Origin: Leucothrix arctica
GTDB lineage: Bacteria; Pseudomonadota; Gammaproteobacteria; Thiotrichales; Thiotrichaceae
DNA length: 64,000 bases
Assembly (NCBI RefSeq): GCF_003172895.1
Contig: NZ_QGKL01000039.1
Coordinates: 124,001 to 188,000, forward strand
Direction of reading: 5' to 3'
Below are positions 33,458-43,632 of the stretch, one piece after another. Numbering within the stretch: position 1 is the first letter of the stretch; every line of letters begins with the position of its first letter. The translations under genes were made by a program, and so were the position numbers. Below the pieces are notes generated by a model. It was not told where the DNA came from. It did not search any database and saw only the letters and a list, made by a program, of their open reading frames with translations.

Positions 33458-36217
33458 TTAATGCGCCTCATCCCAATTAATACCAACGCCAGTATCAACC
33501 ACCAACGGCACAGCCAAATCAGCCGCATTAGTCATCAGTTCAACCACCTTATTGCGCACCAAATCCAACTCATCATTATCAACCTCAAACACCAATTCAT
33601 CATGCACCTGCATAATCATCTTAGTATTCGTCGTCCCTTCACGCAACCAGTCAGCAACCGCTAACATCGCCAGCTTAATAATATCCGCAGCTGTTCCCTG
33701 CATTGGCGCGTTGATCGCAGTACGCTCAGCATGGTTACGCAACATGGCATTGTTCGCATTGATGTTCGGCAAGTACAAACGACGTCCAAACAAGGTCTCA
33801 ACATAGTCAGCTTCTTTAGCCTGTTCGCGAGTATCTTCCATATACGCTTTCACGCCAGGGTAGCGCGCAAAGTAAAGGTCTACATATTTCTTAGCTTCAC
33901 CACGTGATACATTCAACTGCTTGGCTAAACCAAACGCTGACATGCCGTAAATCAAACCGAAGTTAACTGCTTTTGCCGCACGACGTTGATCAACAACGAC
34001 CTCTTCAAGTGGCACACCAAATATCTCAGCAGCCGTCGCTTTATGGATGTCTGTACCAGAAGAGAATGCGCTCAATAAGCCTTCATCACCTGACAAGTGC
34101 GCCATAATACGCAGCTCAACTTGAGAGTAATCGGCCGCCAATATGCAGCGACCTTCAGGTGCAACAAATGCCTGACGAATACGACGACCTTCAGTATTTC
34201 GCACCGGGATATTTTGTAGGTTAGGCTCGGATGATGACAAACGACCCGTTGCCGCAACCGCTTGGTGATACGAGGTATGAATACGGCCAGTCGTGTCATT
34301 AATCTGTAGTGGTAGCTTGTCTGTATAAGTCGATTTCAACTTGCTCAAACTACGGTGTTCTAGCAATAAACGCGGCACTTCATGCTCTAGCGCCAGTTCT
34401 TGCAGCACATCTTCCGCAGTTGACGGTTGGCCTTTTGGCGTCTTCTTGATAATAGGAAGGTTGAGCTTTTCCTCATCAAAGAAAATCGCCTGAATCTGCT
34501 TAGGCGAGCCAAGGTTAAATTCTTCACCGGCTTGCTCGAAGATTTCTTTTTCCAGCTCAGCCATGCGAGTCGTTAGCTCGACACTTTGAACAGCCAGCAT
34601 TTCTTTGTTAACTAATACACCGTTACGCTCGATATCCGATAATACTTTTAATAATGGGATTTCGATTTCGCGATATAGCTTTTCTTGGTTAGGTACGTCG
34701 CTCTTTAGTGCTCTAATTTGTGGTGCAAAGAAACGGTGTAAACGTAAAGTTACATCCGCATCTTCCGCCGCGTAAGGCGTGGCTTCTTCAAGTGTGACTT
34801 GGTTAAACGTCAGCTGCTTTTTACCTTTACCCGCGATGTCTTCAAACTTAATGGTTTGATGATTGAGATGCTTTGAACACAGTGTATCCATGTCGTGACG
34901 GTTTGAAACCGAGTCCAATACATAAGACTCCAGCATCGTGTCGTGCACGATACCTTTTAACTCAATGCCGTGGTTTAGCAACACAGAGCGGTCATATTTT
35001 AGATTTTGACCGACTTTGAGCACAGTAGGGTCTTCAAGTAATGGTTTGAAACGTGCCAATACCATGTCGTAATCCAACTGCTGTGGCACGTCTATGTAGT
35101 CGTGACCAATCGGCAGGTAAGCAGCTTTGCCAGGTTCGATAGAGAAACAAAGTCCAACAACACGCGCATCCATGTAGTTCAGGCTTGTCGTTTCAGTATC
35201 AAATGAAACCAGCTTTGTAGTGCTTAGCTTGTCCATCCACTCGTCTAACTGTTCTTCTGTGAGGATGCATTGGTAATCAACGTCAGTGATCTCCTCAACT
35301 ATCGGCATGCCGCCTTCTGTAGGCGCTAATTCGCCTAACTCAGCCATCACTTCAGGATTGCTTTCTTTTAGCTTTGACAAACGAGTACGGAAGCCGAACT
35401 CTTCATATAACTCAACCAAGCGAGCGGTATTTTCCTTAGTAAAACTAAGTGATTCACCCGTGCAGCTAAGGTCAAGGTCACATTTGATTGTCACTAGCTC
35501 ATAAGACAGCGGTAAACGTGGAATCGCTTCACGAAGGTATTCACCGACTTTGCCTTTAAACTTGTCAGCGTTGGCAATGATGTTGTCTAGTGTTTCGTAT
35601 TCGGCGAGCCATTTTACGGCTGTTTTAGGGCCAACTTTGTCAACACCGGGAATGTTATCGACCTTATCGCCCATCAGCGTTAGATAGTCTTTTATTTGGT
35701 CAGGACGCACGCCGTACTTATCAATAACCCCTTGAATATCATGGAAAGCATCATTCATGGTGTTGATCAAGCTAACGCGTTCGTTAACCAACTGCGCCAT
35801 GTCTTTATCACCAGTGGAGATGATGACGTCGCCGTCATAGCCCGTTGCTAATGTTCCGATAACATCATCCGCTTCCACGTCAGGGACGACCAACATTGGG
35901 TAACCTTGCGCTAAAACAATCTCGTGCAGCGGCTCGATTTGGTAGCGAAGCTCCTCAGGCATTGGCGGGCGCGTTGCCTTGTATTCAGGGTATAAGTCGT
36001 TACGGAACGTTTTTCCTTTGGCATCAAATACCACCACCATGTGCTCAGGGTCATACTTTTTACGCAAGCTGTCGAGCATGTTGAGCACGCCGTGTATCGC
36101 GTTGGTTTGTCTACCATCTGGCCCTGTTAAGGTGTTCGGCATGCCGAAAAAGGCACGGAATAGATAGGAGGAACCATCAACGAGTACAAGCGGCTTTCGA
36201 GTATTTTTATCTGTCAT
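33458..36217 (-). CDS. polA: DNA polymerase I
   Basis: 919 residues, close to E. coli PolA (928). Three domains are visible: the 5'-3' nuclease (MTDKNTRKPLVLVDGSSYLFRAFFG, quoted only as marker LVDGSSYLFRAF, then GDKVDNIPGVDKVGPKTA), the 3'-5' proofreading domain (VSFDTETTSLNYMDARVVG, with the Asp-x-Glu) and the polymerase domain (DYSQVELRIMAHLS, RRAAKAVNFGLIYGMS and MQVHDELVFEV). It fills gaps and removes RNA primers. It is divergent from nadA, with a 46-bp intergenic region. Confidence 0.97.
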   Translation of the reverse strand: MTDKNTRKPLVLVDGSSYLFRAFFGMPNTLTGPDGRQTNAIHGVLNMLDSLRKKYDPEHMVVVFDAKGKTFRNDLYPEYKATRPPMPEELRYQIEPLHEIVLAQGYPMLVVPDVEADDVIGTLATGYDGDVIISTGDKDMAQLVNERVSLINTMNDAFHDIQGVIDKYGVRPDQIKDYLTLMGDKVDNIPGVDKVGPKTAVKWLAEYETLDNIIANADKFKGKVGEYLREAIPRLPLSYELVTIKCDLDLSCTGESLSFTKENTARLVELYEEFGFRTRLSKLKESNPEVMAELGELAPTEGGMPIVEEITDVDYQCILTEEQLDEWMDKLSTTKLVSFDTETTSLNYMDARVVGLCFSIEPGKAAYLPIGHDYIDVPQQLDYDMVLARFKPLLEDPTVLKVGQNLKYDRSVLLNHGIELKGIVHDTMLESYVLDSVSNRHDMDTLCSKHLNHQTIKFEDIAGKGKKQLTFNQVTLEEATPYAAEDADVTLRLHRFFAPQIRALKSDVPNQEKLYREIEIPLLKVLSDIERNGVLVNKEMLAVQSVELTTRMAELEKEIFEQAGEEFNLGSPKQIQAIFFDEEKLNLPIIKKTPKGQPSTAEDVLQELALEHEVPRLLLEHRSLSKLKSTYTDKLPLQINDTTGRIHTSYHQAVAATGRLSSSEPNLQNIPVRNTEGRRIRQAFVAPEGRCILAADYSQVELRIMAHLSGDEGLLSAFSSGTDIHKATAAEIFGVPLEEVVVDQRRAAKAVNFGLIYGMSAFGLAKQLNVSRGEAKKYVDLYFARYPGVKAYMEDTREQAKEADYVETLFGRRLYLPNINANNAMLRNHAERTAINAPMQGTAADIIKLAMLAVADWLREGTTNTKMIMQVHDELVFEVDNDELDLVRNKVVELMTNAADLAVPLVVDTGVGINWDEAH

Positions 36218-36228
36218 GGTTTATTTGG

Positions 36229-36270
36229 TATGATGTTCGGAAATAATAGACCGAGTATAAGCGATGTCCA
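36229..36270. promoter_or_regulatory. Divergent promoters between polA and nadA
   Basis: For nadA (plus), an extended -10 TGGTATGAT ends at 36234. For polA (minus), -35 TGGACA (36265-36270) and -10 TATTAT (36243-36248) have a 16-base spacer. The polA -35 overlaps the nadA start region, so the two may interfere. Confidence 0.4.
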
Positions 36271-37334
36271 CCCAAGTAACAGCCCCTGTTCTACCTGAGA
36301 TTATTTATCCTGCGACTGCAAAGATTGAGTCTTTGCGTCCTGTGTACTCGCCAGAGCAAAAAGTTGAAGTTAAGGCAAAGATCAAAAAACTGCTTAAAGA
36401 GCAAGACGCTGTCTTGGTTGCTCATTATTATGTGAGTCAAGAGTTACAAGAGTTAGCGGAAGAGACGGGCGGTTATGTGTCTGACTCGTTGGATATGGCA
36501 CGCTTTGGTAATGAGCATCCTGCAAAGACATTGATTGTTGCTGGTGTGCGCTTCATGGGAGAGACTGCAAAAATTCTAACCCCTGACAAGCGTGTACTGA
36601 TGCCAACGCTAGAAGCTGAGTGTTCATTAGACCTTGGTTGCCCAATTGATGAGTTCAATGAGTTTTGTGATAAACACCCTGATCACACTGTGGTGGTTTA
36701 TGCCAACACCAGTGCAGAAGTTAAAGCCCGTGCTGACTACGTGGTGACATCAGGCATCGCATTGGATCTCGTGTCTTGGTTAGCTGATCAAGGTAAGAAA
36801 ATTTTGTGGGCGCCAGATCGTCACTTAGGGACTTACATTCAACGTGCTACTCAAGTTGAAATGGTTCGCTGGCAGGGTGCTTGTATCGTTCATGATGAGT
36901 TTAAATCAAAAGCTTTAGCTGAATTAATTGAACAAAATCCGGATGCAGGTGTACTAGTACATCCAGAGTCACCAACAGATATTATTGCTTTAGCAGATTA
37001 TGTGGGTTCAACCTCTCAGATTATTAAGGCTGCTCAAACGTTACCAAATAAAAAGTTTATTGTGGCAACAGATAAAGGCATCTTCTATAAAATGAAGAAA
37101 GCGGCTCCCGATAAAGAGTTCATTGAAGCGCCAACTAATGGTGCGGGTGCAACCTGTAAAAGTTGTGCGCACTGTCCTTGGATGGCGATGAACGGGCTGG
37201 ATAACTTACTGTCTGTGCTAGAAAATGGTGGTAATGAGGTATTTGTGGACGAGGACGTACGTGTTAAAGCGTTGCGCTCGACACAGCGAATGTTAGATTT
37301 TGCTGAAGATCGTGATGCTGGAAAGCATAGCTAA
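36264..37334 (+). CDS. nadA: Quinolinate synthase
   Basis: 356 residues, NadA family. Marker segments are [20 protein letters not shown] (near 50-70) and the three Cys ligands of the 4Fe-4S cluster in [14 protein letters not shown], in [10 protein letters not shown] and in [16 protein letters not shown]. It condenses iminoaspartate with dihydroxyacetone phosphate to quinolinate in NAD synthesis. nadB and nadC are not in the window. Confidence 0.96.
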   Translation: MSTQVTAPVLPEIIYPATAKIESLRPVYSPEQKVEVKAKIKKLLKEQDAVLVAHYYVSQELQELAEETGGYVSDSLDMARFGNEHPAKTLIVAGVRFMGETAKILTPDKRVLMPTLEAECSLDLGCPIDEFNEFCDKHPDHTVVVYANTSAEVKARADYVVTSGIALDLVSWLADQGKKILWAPDRHLGTYIQRATQVEMVRWQGACIVHDEFKSKALAELIEQNPDAGVLVHPESPTDIIALADYVGSTSQIIKAAQTLPNKKFIVATDKGIFYKMKKAAPDKEFIEAPTNGAGATCKSCAHCPWMAMNGLDNLLSVLENGGNEVFVDEDVRVKALRSTQRMLDFAEDRDAGKHS

Positions 37335-37346
37335 GGTTTTTTAGCG

Positions 37347-37375
37347 TTACCGGCCTGAAGGATACGGGCCGGTAA
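37347..37375 (+). terminator. GC-rich hairpin downstream of nadA
   Basis: A 9-bp stem TTACCGGCC/GGCCGGTAA has an 11-base loop and sits between the nadA stop and the glycosidase-like gene. No T run follows, so it may attenuate rather than stop the transcript. Confidence 0.45.
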
Positions 37376-37394
37376 ATTAATTATGGAATAATAA

Positions 37395-39905
37395 ATGCGC
37401 TTGTTAAAAGATGTAGTTTTATATGTCTCGTTTTTTGGGATGCTCTGCTTTGCAGGGCTGTCCTATTATTTGTTTTCAAAGTCAAACCAAGCTCCCATGC
37501 TTGTGAGTACTGCTAATAACGCTCAGTTGAACACACAAAAAGCAGGTATTGGCGACCCTTTTGCTGAGCCAACTATCCCTTTGTCACGGACTAGTGATGT
37601 TGCTATTCGTATGCCACCTGTTGTTCAGGAGACTGAAGTCCGTGGTGACACCACAGGCTTTAGACGTGCCAGCAATATTATGGGAATCAATACGGCTGAC
37701 ATCAAAGAAGATACCTCTGCTATTCAGTTTGTAGATCTCTTTAGATCATCAATCCCGTTTTCGGAGACCTCACCGTGGGGTAGTGGAAAGCAGGTTGTTT
37801 ACGATAAACATGGTTGGCCAACAGACTTAAAGGGTGGCCAGGCATTGACTAAATTCTTAAACCGTTTGCCTGCAAAGACAGTGCCCGACGGTTTCTATAC
37901 CGTACTTTTCGATGGTAAAGGTACGATTCATTACGGTAACGATGCCTCGTTGGTCGCTCACCGAAATGGTATGGATATTATCGAGATCAAAGCGGGTAAA
38001 GACGAAATATTGAATGCGTCATTGGTTATTAGAGAAACCGATGCCACAGACTATATTCGAAATATTCGTGTGCTACTTCCTGGTGGTATTTGTAACGGTA
38101 ACCCTTATATTCGAGTGGACGATGAAACGGAGTGTAACCCGGGTCAATACATGTCGTTTGCTATGCACCACGAAGAGATTCGTTACAACCCTGAGTACCT
38201 GAACTTCGTCAAAGATTTTCAAGTTATCCGCTTCATGAATATGAGTGGTATGACTCGTAACCCTATTGAAAAGTGGGAAGATCGTCATAACATGCAGGAG
38301 TCAACGTGGGGTGGCCGTGAGGGTACTTATTCACGTGGCGCGCCTGCTGAGATCATGATTGATATTGCTAACCGTGTGAACTCAGATGCGTGGTTCTCTA
38401 TGCCTTTTAAGGCCAATGATGACTACGTGCGTAACTTTGCACGACTCGTTAGCAAGGAACTCAAACCGGGTTTGAAAGCGTATATTGAGTACAGTAATGA
38501 AATCTGGAACCCAATCTTCTCACACCATGATTATGCGATTAATCAGGGTTTAAAACTGGGTCTTTCTAAAGACAAAAACCGTGCGCGTGAGAAGTACCAT
38601 TCTTATCGTAGTGTGGAAGTGTTTGATATATGGGAAGAGGAGTTTGGTGGTACTGACCGCTTAGTTCGCGTGATGGGTGCTTGGACAAGTAACCCACGTA
38701 TGTCGAACGCTATTTTGAGTTACCGTGACGCCTTTAAAAAGACCGATGCGTTAGCAGTTGCTCCTTACTTTGGCGCTACGATTAAAGAAATTCAACGCGC
38801 TAAAAATGTTGATGACATATTTAAAGCAATTAACGACAAAAACTCTAAGAAGGGTTTCGCCGCAAGTGTTCGTCAAATGCAGCAGCAGGCGAAAGTCGCT
38901 GAAGTGTTTAACGTCGATTTGATCGCTTATGAAGGTGGTCAACACTTGGTAGATTGGAACACACGTAAGGCGAGTGATGGTAACAACGAGTTATTGTACA
39001 AGGCTAATCGTGATCATCGCATGGGTGAGCTGTATAAGAAGTACCTTGCAGCATGGGAAAAAGCGGGCGGTAAGATGTTCGTTCAGTTCAGTGCACCACG
39101 TATCTTTAGTTGGTATGGAAGCTGGGGTATTAAAGAGTATATTTCTCAGTCACGCTCAGAAGCACCAAAGTACGATGCAATCTTGAGTTATATGGAAGAG
39201 AAGGCGGGTATTGAGTCTCCTGACTTCAATGTTTCAAAAATGAATACGTCAACAGCACGAAATGGCGTATCAATTGCTAAGGTGACATCACCCGATGAAA
39301 TTTGGTCCTTGGATGATTACTGGCCGATTTATGCGGCAACAAAAGATTCGTCAAAACCAACATCCGTTGCCGCTAAATGGCAGGCACATTGGGATGAGCG
39401 AAACCTTTATCTCAGTATCTCTGTGAATGACGGTCATGTGGAAACAGGTGACGGTGTCGAGGTAGTTATTGAAGCAGAGGGGCAGCGAAACGAATTAAGT
39501 ATGATGTTCACTGAAGACGTAACAACCAATACCTTGTTTACTGAAATTGATAGCGGTTATCACATCACATCCGTTATTCCGTGGAAAGACGTGAAGGGTA
39601 AGCCTCCGGAAGTAGACAACGTTGAGACAGCGGAAAAGCCTGCGGCAAAGACGACATCTAAAACTGAGGAAGAAGTGGTTCCTGAAAAGGTTGTTCCAGA
39701 GTCTGGTAGTAGCATCTACTTCGATATTAAGATATTTGATGTAGACAAGGAACGTGAGAAAAAGCCGCTCTACTTTGCTGACCGAGTGGACTCTAAAGCA
39801 GGCGATAGAAAGTTGATAACGTCTGTTGTGAGTAGCGCAAAAAAACTAGGTCACAAAGAGCAAGAAATCGAGAACCACTTAAAGCAGGTCATACTTGTAG
39901 ATTAA
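37395..39905 (+). CDS. Membrane-anchored clan-A-like glycosidase with CBM9-like C-terminus
   Basis: 836 residues. A single N-terminal membrane anchor (about 8-28) directs the rest to the periplasm or surface. A Pro/Thr-rich linker precedes a large domain (about 95-605). There, EYSNEIWNP places an Asn-Glu pair (368-369), as in the acid/base strand of clan GH-A barrels, and LIAYEGGQH (Glu513) could be the nucleophile strand. Trp and Tyr residues are frequent (FSWYGSWG). The C-terminal part (about 630-830) contains WSLDDYWPIY and AHWDERNLYLSISVND, similar to CBM9-type sugar-binding modules, interrupted by a Lys/Glu/Pro-rich insert. Family and substrate are not recognised. It is followed by a four-TM protein and a GGDEF-EAL protein. 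Confidence 0.65.
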   Translation: MRLLKDVVLYVSFFGMLCFAGLSYYLFSKSNQAPMLVSTANNAQLNTQKAGIGDPFAEPTIPLSRTSDVAIRMPPVVQETEVRGDTTGFRRASNIMGINTADIKEDTSAIQFVDLFRSSIPFSETSPWGSGKQVVYDKHGWPTDLKGGQALTKFLNRLPAKTVPDGFYTVLFDGKGTIHYGNDASLVAHRNGMDIIEIKAGKDEILNASLVIRETDATDYIRNIRVLLPGGICNGNPYIRVDDETECNPGQYMSFAMHHEEIRYNPEYLNFVKDFQVIRFMNMSGMTRNPIEKWEDRHNMQESTWGGREGTYSRGAPAEIMIDIANRVNSDAWFSMPFKANDDYVRNFARLVSKELKPGLKAYIEYSNEIWNPIFSHHDYAINQGLKLGLSKDKNRAREKYHSYRSVEVFDIWEEEFGGTDRLVRVMGAWTSNPRMSNAILSYRDAFKKTDALAVAPYFGATIKEIQRAKNVDDIFKAINDKNSKKGFAASVRQMQQQAKVAEVFNVDLIAYEGGQHLVDWNTRKASDGNNELLYKANRDHRMGELYKKYLAAWEKAGGKMFVQFSAPRIFSWYGSWGIKEYISQSRSEAPKYDAILSYMEEKAGIESPDFNVSKMNTSTARNGVSIAKVTSPDEIWSLDDYWPIYAATKDSSKPTSVAAKWQAHWDERNLYLSISVNDGHVETGDGVEVVIEAEGQRNELSMMFTEDVTTNTLFTEIDSGYHITSVIPWKDVKGKPPEVDNVETAEKPAAKTTSKTEEEVVPEKVVPESGSSIYFDIKIFDVDKEREKKPLYFADRVDSKAGDRKLITSVVSSAKKLGHKEQEIENHLKQVILVD

Positions 39906-40009
39906 TGGTTCTCTAACGAGCTGCGCACTTATCGGGTAAACATTGCCAAGTGAGTGCGTAGCCTGTTTAAATCTAGGTATCGATAATTATAAAAATAAGG
40001 TGCCCCACG

Positions 40010-40801
40010 ATGGAGATGCTTACATTTCCAGTAATTATAGCGGTTTTTTTAGTCACGCTATTTCTTACTAGTCACATTGCCAAGCAAGTACACGGTAAGT
40101 ATTGGAAGATGCCAGTGGTCTTTATGTCATGGGTTGTGGGTGGTCTGCTTGCTTTCCTAGCGTTAGTTTCAATTGACGTGTTGCCGGTTGCAGAGCTTGA
40201 TCCAACGATTATTTTAGTTCTGAAATATGCACTTCCGTTCTTAGTCTCTACTATCGTATTAATGGTGCTAGTCCGTCTGGACTTCATGAGTGCGTTTACC
40301 GTTAATGCAGCCGGTTTATTCATCGGTTTAATATTAGCGGTAGTGGCTATCGTCAGTTTAGGTCACTCGATTGAAAGCACCGTCAACACTGGAAATATCG
40401 TGCTACAAACGGCTAAAGCAAATGTCGTTTCGATGATTACTGGAAAGCCAGTTAACCAAGAAGCATTGGCGAAACTAAGTCCCGTTGAAGTAGAAGAAGA
40501 GATCGAATTAGAGCCAGTCTATACAACGAAGGATTTCTTACCACCAAGCGCACAAAAGGCGCTAGAAGTTAAAGAGCAAAAGATTTATACCCAACCGCAT
40601 TATCGAGATATCAATGTATTGAACGCTCGCCGAGTGATTGGCAAGCGTGTCCGTGCCTCATGGAGAGACGGGAAAGTTTCAGTAGGTAAGCTTGAAGCGG
40701 TAGAGGGTGGTGATCTCATTGTCAGCTTACGTCGTGAAGAGGGTATTGCCCAAGTACCGATTTCGATGTCCAGCCTGAAGAAGCTCGAAGTTTTTAGATA
40801 A
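40010..40801 (+). CDS. Unknown four-TM membrane protein with C-terminal SH3-like/beta domain
   Basis: 263 residues with an AAGGTG ribosome site. Four hydrophobic segments lie near 5-24, 36-56, 67-89 and 94-118. After a Glu/Pro-rich linker the last ~60 residues (VIGKRVRASWRDGKVSVGKLEAVEGGDLIVSLRREEGIA, marker GKLEAVEGGDLIVSL) look like a small beta-barrel. No family is recognised. It lies 104 bp after the glycosidase-like gene and probably belongs with it. Confidence 0.6.
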   Translation: MEMLTFPVIIAVFLVTLFLTSHIAKQVHGKYWKMPVVFMSWVVGGLLAFLALVSIDVLPVAELDPTIILVLKYALPFLVSTIVLMVLVRLDFMSAFTVNAAGLFIGLILAVVAIVSLGHSIESTVNTGNIVLQTAKANVVSMITGKPVNQEALAKLSPVEVEEEIELEPVYTTKDFLPPSAQKALEVKEQKIYTQPHYRDINVLNARRVIGKRVRASWRDGKVSVGKLEAVEGGDLIVSLRREEGIAQVPISMSSLKKLEVFR

Positions 40802-40963
40802 ACGAGTTTCCTCTAACGTCAGGCTCACAGTTAATCTTGAAAGACTTAATTTAGATGGTGCTGGTGAGTTTTGGTATATAAGCATAAATAGTGCTTTTAA
40901 GGTTGTAGACCGTTTGTGCCCTAACAAGTGAAATAGTTAGAGAGAATCTGTATAGGTATATAA

Positions 40964-42925
40964 ATGATACGTTGGCAATCCACAGAGAAGGGCTCACCTT
41001 TTTTAATGAAAATGTTTCAAAGGATTCTGATTTTTTGCCAGGTTGCAATGATATCAGGGGCTTTGATTTCTTTATTTTTAGGCGTGGCCGCTGTTGAAGG
41101 CAATAGTGTACTTGGCGTTCGCTACATGACTATTGCGCTATCGACGGGGGCTTTATTGTTGCTCTATTGCTTCAAGTTACTGAGAGATGGCAAGCAGGTG
41201 CAAGCGGGTGCCGTATTTCTTTGGGTGACAACGTTTGTTATTAGCTATGCGGCTTGGGTGGGTGGTGGGCTACTAAGTATCTCTATAGTGTGTTTTCCTG
41301 TGTTGCTCCTATTCGCCGGTTTATTTGCCGAAGCATTTGTTTTCTTCTCCGTCGGTTCTTTCCTTGTTGGCGTGGTTGTTTACTTGGGAATGATGGATGT
41401 TTTAGATACCTCCTTTAATCCCATTGAAGCACTTGTTCCTGCTGAAGCGCGTCTGGGTGGTTTTGTATCTATCCTGTTAACGTCCGGCTTTTGTGGCTGG
41501 ACTTTTGGTCGTGACATGCGTGGCGCGTTTAAAGCGCTTAATAGCGAACACCAACTTGTTGTTGAGTCTCAGGCTGTGATTCAAGAACTAGCTTACAAGG
41601 ATGCATTGACGGGACTTTTAAATAGAGCCGCGGCAAAAGAAGCTTACGAAATAATGCTGACAAACATAAATTTCAATGAGGAACGTATCGCGTTCTACTT
41701 TATTGATCTTGATAATTTTAAAGTAATCAATGATCTATTTGATCACGAAGCAGGTGATCAGTTGTTGATTACGATTGCCAATCGGCTTCAACGGCTAACA
41801 CGTCAAGAGGACATTGCTTGTCGCTTGGGTGGTGATGAGTTTGTTGTGTTTGTCAGAGCTAAAGCGAGTTTTGATTTTGACGGTTTAGCGCAAAGAGCGA
41901 TGAGTGCCGTTGCACAACCGCATTATATTTTGGGGGCTGAGGCAGAGGTGACAGCCTCCATAGGTATAGCCCTTGTTTCTGAAAAAGGCCTAAGCTTTGA
42001 TGAGGTGCGAAAAAAGTCTGACATGGCAATGTACAAGGCCAAGCAGTCAGGAAAAAATAAATACCACTATTACAGCGAGTCACTTCATACCGAATATATG
42101 AAAAGTCTTAATGTATTGAATGGTTTAAAAGACGCGTTATCAGAAGGTTTCCTCGACTTATACTTTCAGCCTCAGATTAATTTAGAAACAAACAAAATAG
42201 ACAGCGCTGAAGCCTTGTTACGTTGGAACAGAGGTAACCCTTACGGCTTTAATCCCGATGATTTTATACCTGTTATTGAGTCGACTGAGTTGATTCATGA
42301 TATTGGCGCGTGGGTGATACAAGAAGCATGCCGGGCCTGTAAAAAATGGCACGAACAAGGTCATCATATTAGTATCGCAGTCAATGTTTCAGCACTACAA
42401 ATTACCCGTTTTAACTTTTACTCTATCGTAGAGGATGCTTTAAAAGAGAGTGGTTTAGACGCTAATTTTTTAGAAATAGAACTCACAGAGCATGTTCTGT
42501 TAACTGAAAACATGGAAGTGCGATCACGACTGAAAGCGTTGAAAGATTTGGGTATCAAATTAGCCATTGATGATTTTGGCACTGGTTACTCAAATATGAA
42601 TTACCTGACTCGCCTGAGGGTTGACGTGCTTAAGCTTGATAAGAGTTTTATATCCGAGATCAATGTATCCAAAGACTCACGTGTCATCGTTACAGCGATT
42701 ATTGAAATGGCGAATGTTTTAGGTATGCAGGTAATTGCGGAAGGTGTTGAATCAATCATTCAGCGAAATACATTAAGAGAGCTTGGTTGTGGTTTAGGGC
42801 AAGGTTTTTTATGGTCCAAAGCATTGCCTAACCTGGCCTTACTGGCGTTTTTAGATAGTTCTCTAAAGAGTGGCTATTTGAAGGTTCTTGATGATTATGA
42901 ACAGAGTAACTCCGTACTAAACTAA
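40964..42925 (+). CDS. Membrane GGDEF-EAL protein (c-di-GMP turnover)
   Basis: 653 residues. The N-terminal third (about 22-185) has about six membrane segments. The GGDEF motif is intact at 289-293, preceded five residues upstream by an RQED I-site (280-283). The EAL domain has EALLRW (EAL at 416-418), the metal-site ELTEH and DDFGTGYSN, so phosphodiesterase activity is also likely. The protein may be bifunctional, with product inhibition at the I-site. Start choice: the ATG at 40964 has AGGT upstream; ATG 41006 is an alternative. It is the last gene of the polysaccharide-like cluster. Confidence 0.9.
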   Translation: MIRWQSTEKGSPFLMKMFQRILIFCQVAMISGALISLFLGVAAVEGNSVLGVRYMTIALSTGALLLLYCFKLLRDGKQVQAGAVFLWVTTFVISYAAWVGGGLLSISIVCFPVLLLFAGLFAEAFVFFSVGSFLVGVVVYLGMMDVLDTSFNPIEALVPAEARLGGFVSILLTSGFCGWTFGRDMRGAFKALNSEHQLVVESQAVIQELAYKDALTGLLNRAAAKEAYEIMLTNINFNEERIAFYFIDLDNFKVINDLFDHEAGDQLLITIANRLQRLTRQEDIACRLGGDEFVVFVRAKASFDFDGLAQRAMSAVAQPHYILGAEAEVTASIGIALVSEKGLSFDEVRKKSDMAMYKAKQSGKNKYHYYSESLHTEYMKSLNVLNGLKDALSEGFLDLYFQPQINLETNKIDSAEALLRWNRGNPYGFNPDDFIPVIESTELIHDIGAWVIQEACRACKKWHEQGHHISIAVNVSALQITRFNFYSIVEDALKESGLDANFLEIELTEHVLLTENMEVRSRLKALKDLGIKLAIDDFGTGYSNMNYLTRLRVDVLKLDKSFISEINVSKDSRVIVTAIIEMANVLGMQVIAEGVESIIQRNTLRELGCGLGQGFLWSKALPNLALLAFLDSSLKSGYLKVLDDYEQSNSVLN

Positions 42926-42976
42926 AGGATATCGTTAAACTACCTTAAATGTAATGAGTGGGTTAGTTGATGTTAG

Positions 42977-43210
42977 CTAGTCTGGTTTTTTCTTTTCTAA
43001 TGGCGGTACAGGATCGTAGCCCCAAGTACCCCAAGGCTGGCACTTTACTACTCGTTTCAAAGTCAGCCATAAACCTTTCAGTGCACCAAATCGTTCAATC
43101 GCTTCAAAGGAATACCGTGAACACGTTGGTTCATGTCGGCAGTTTGCGCCGATAACAGGGCTCAGCACTAGCTGATAACCCCGAATCATCCAGAGTAAAA
43201 CTCGTTTCAT
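42977..43210 (-). CDS. yidD: Membrane protein insertion efficiency factor YidD
   Basis: 77 residues. The YidD signature is complete: LIRGYQLVLSP-type start (MIRGYQLVLSPVIGANCR), the CRHEPTCSRYSFEAIERFG Cys pair and CQPWGTWGYDPVP. YidD assists YidC in membrane protein insertion. In most bacteria it sits in rpmH-rnpA-yidD-yidC near the replication origin; here it is the last gene of an hslVU operon, overlapping hisI by 4 bases. Confidence 0.93.
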   Translation of the reverse strand: MKRVLLWMIRGYQLVLSPVIGANCRHEPTCSRYSFEAIERFGALKGLWLTLKRVVKCQPWGTWGYDPVPPLEKKKPD

Positions 43211-43632
43211 TTACCGTAAAGTGTAGAAGGGTCGATAAGCGGCTCAGAGTCCGTTTTAAGCGTACTGCCTTCAACGACACGGTAGAAACACGTTCGGCGA
43301 CCTGTGTGGCACGCTGGGCCAGTCTGATCCACTTCTAGTAGCAATGTATCGGCATCACAATCAACGCGGAAGGCTTTTAACATTTGTACCTGTCCAGAGC
43401 TTTCGCCTTTACGCCACAGTGACTGACGAGAGCGTGACCAGTAACAGACACGATAATTACTGAGCGTTTCACGAATCGATGTTTCATTCATCCATGCCAT
43501 CATTAACACTTCACCCGTGTCATGCTGCTGAGCAATCGCTGGTATCAAACCATCGTCATTAAATGTCAGCTGCTTGATGAAGTCCTCAACAAACTCAGGA
43601 CTAGGAATGATCGGTTGTGTCTCTGTACTCAT
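43207..43632 (-). CDS. hisI: Phosphoribosyl-AMP cyclohydrolase HisI
   Basis: 141 residues, the stand-alone HisI form without a fused HisE domain. VLMMAWMNETSIRETLSN and the zinc/catalytic segments RQSLWRKGESSGQ, FRVDCDADTLLLEV and GPACHTGRRTCFYR are clear. It opens the purine ring in histidine synthesis. No other his genes are nearby. It overlaps both neighbours by 4 bases, a tight DUF971-hisI-yidD unit. Confidence 0.95.
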   Translation of the reverse strand: MSTETQPIIPSPEFVEDFIKQLTFNDDGLIPAIAQQHDTGEVLMMAWMNETSIRETLSNYRVCYWSRSRQSLWRKGESSGQVQMLKAFRVDCDADTLLLEVDQTGPACHTGRRTCFYRVVEGSTLKTDSEPLIDPSTLYGK

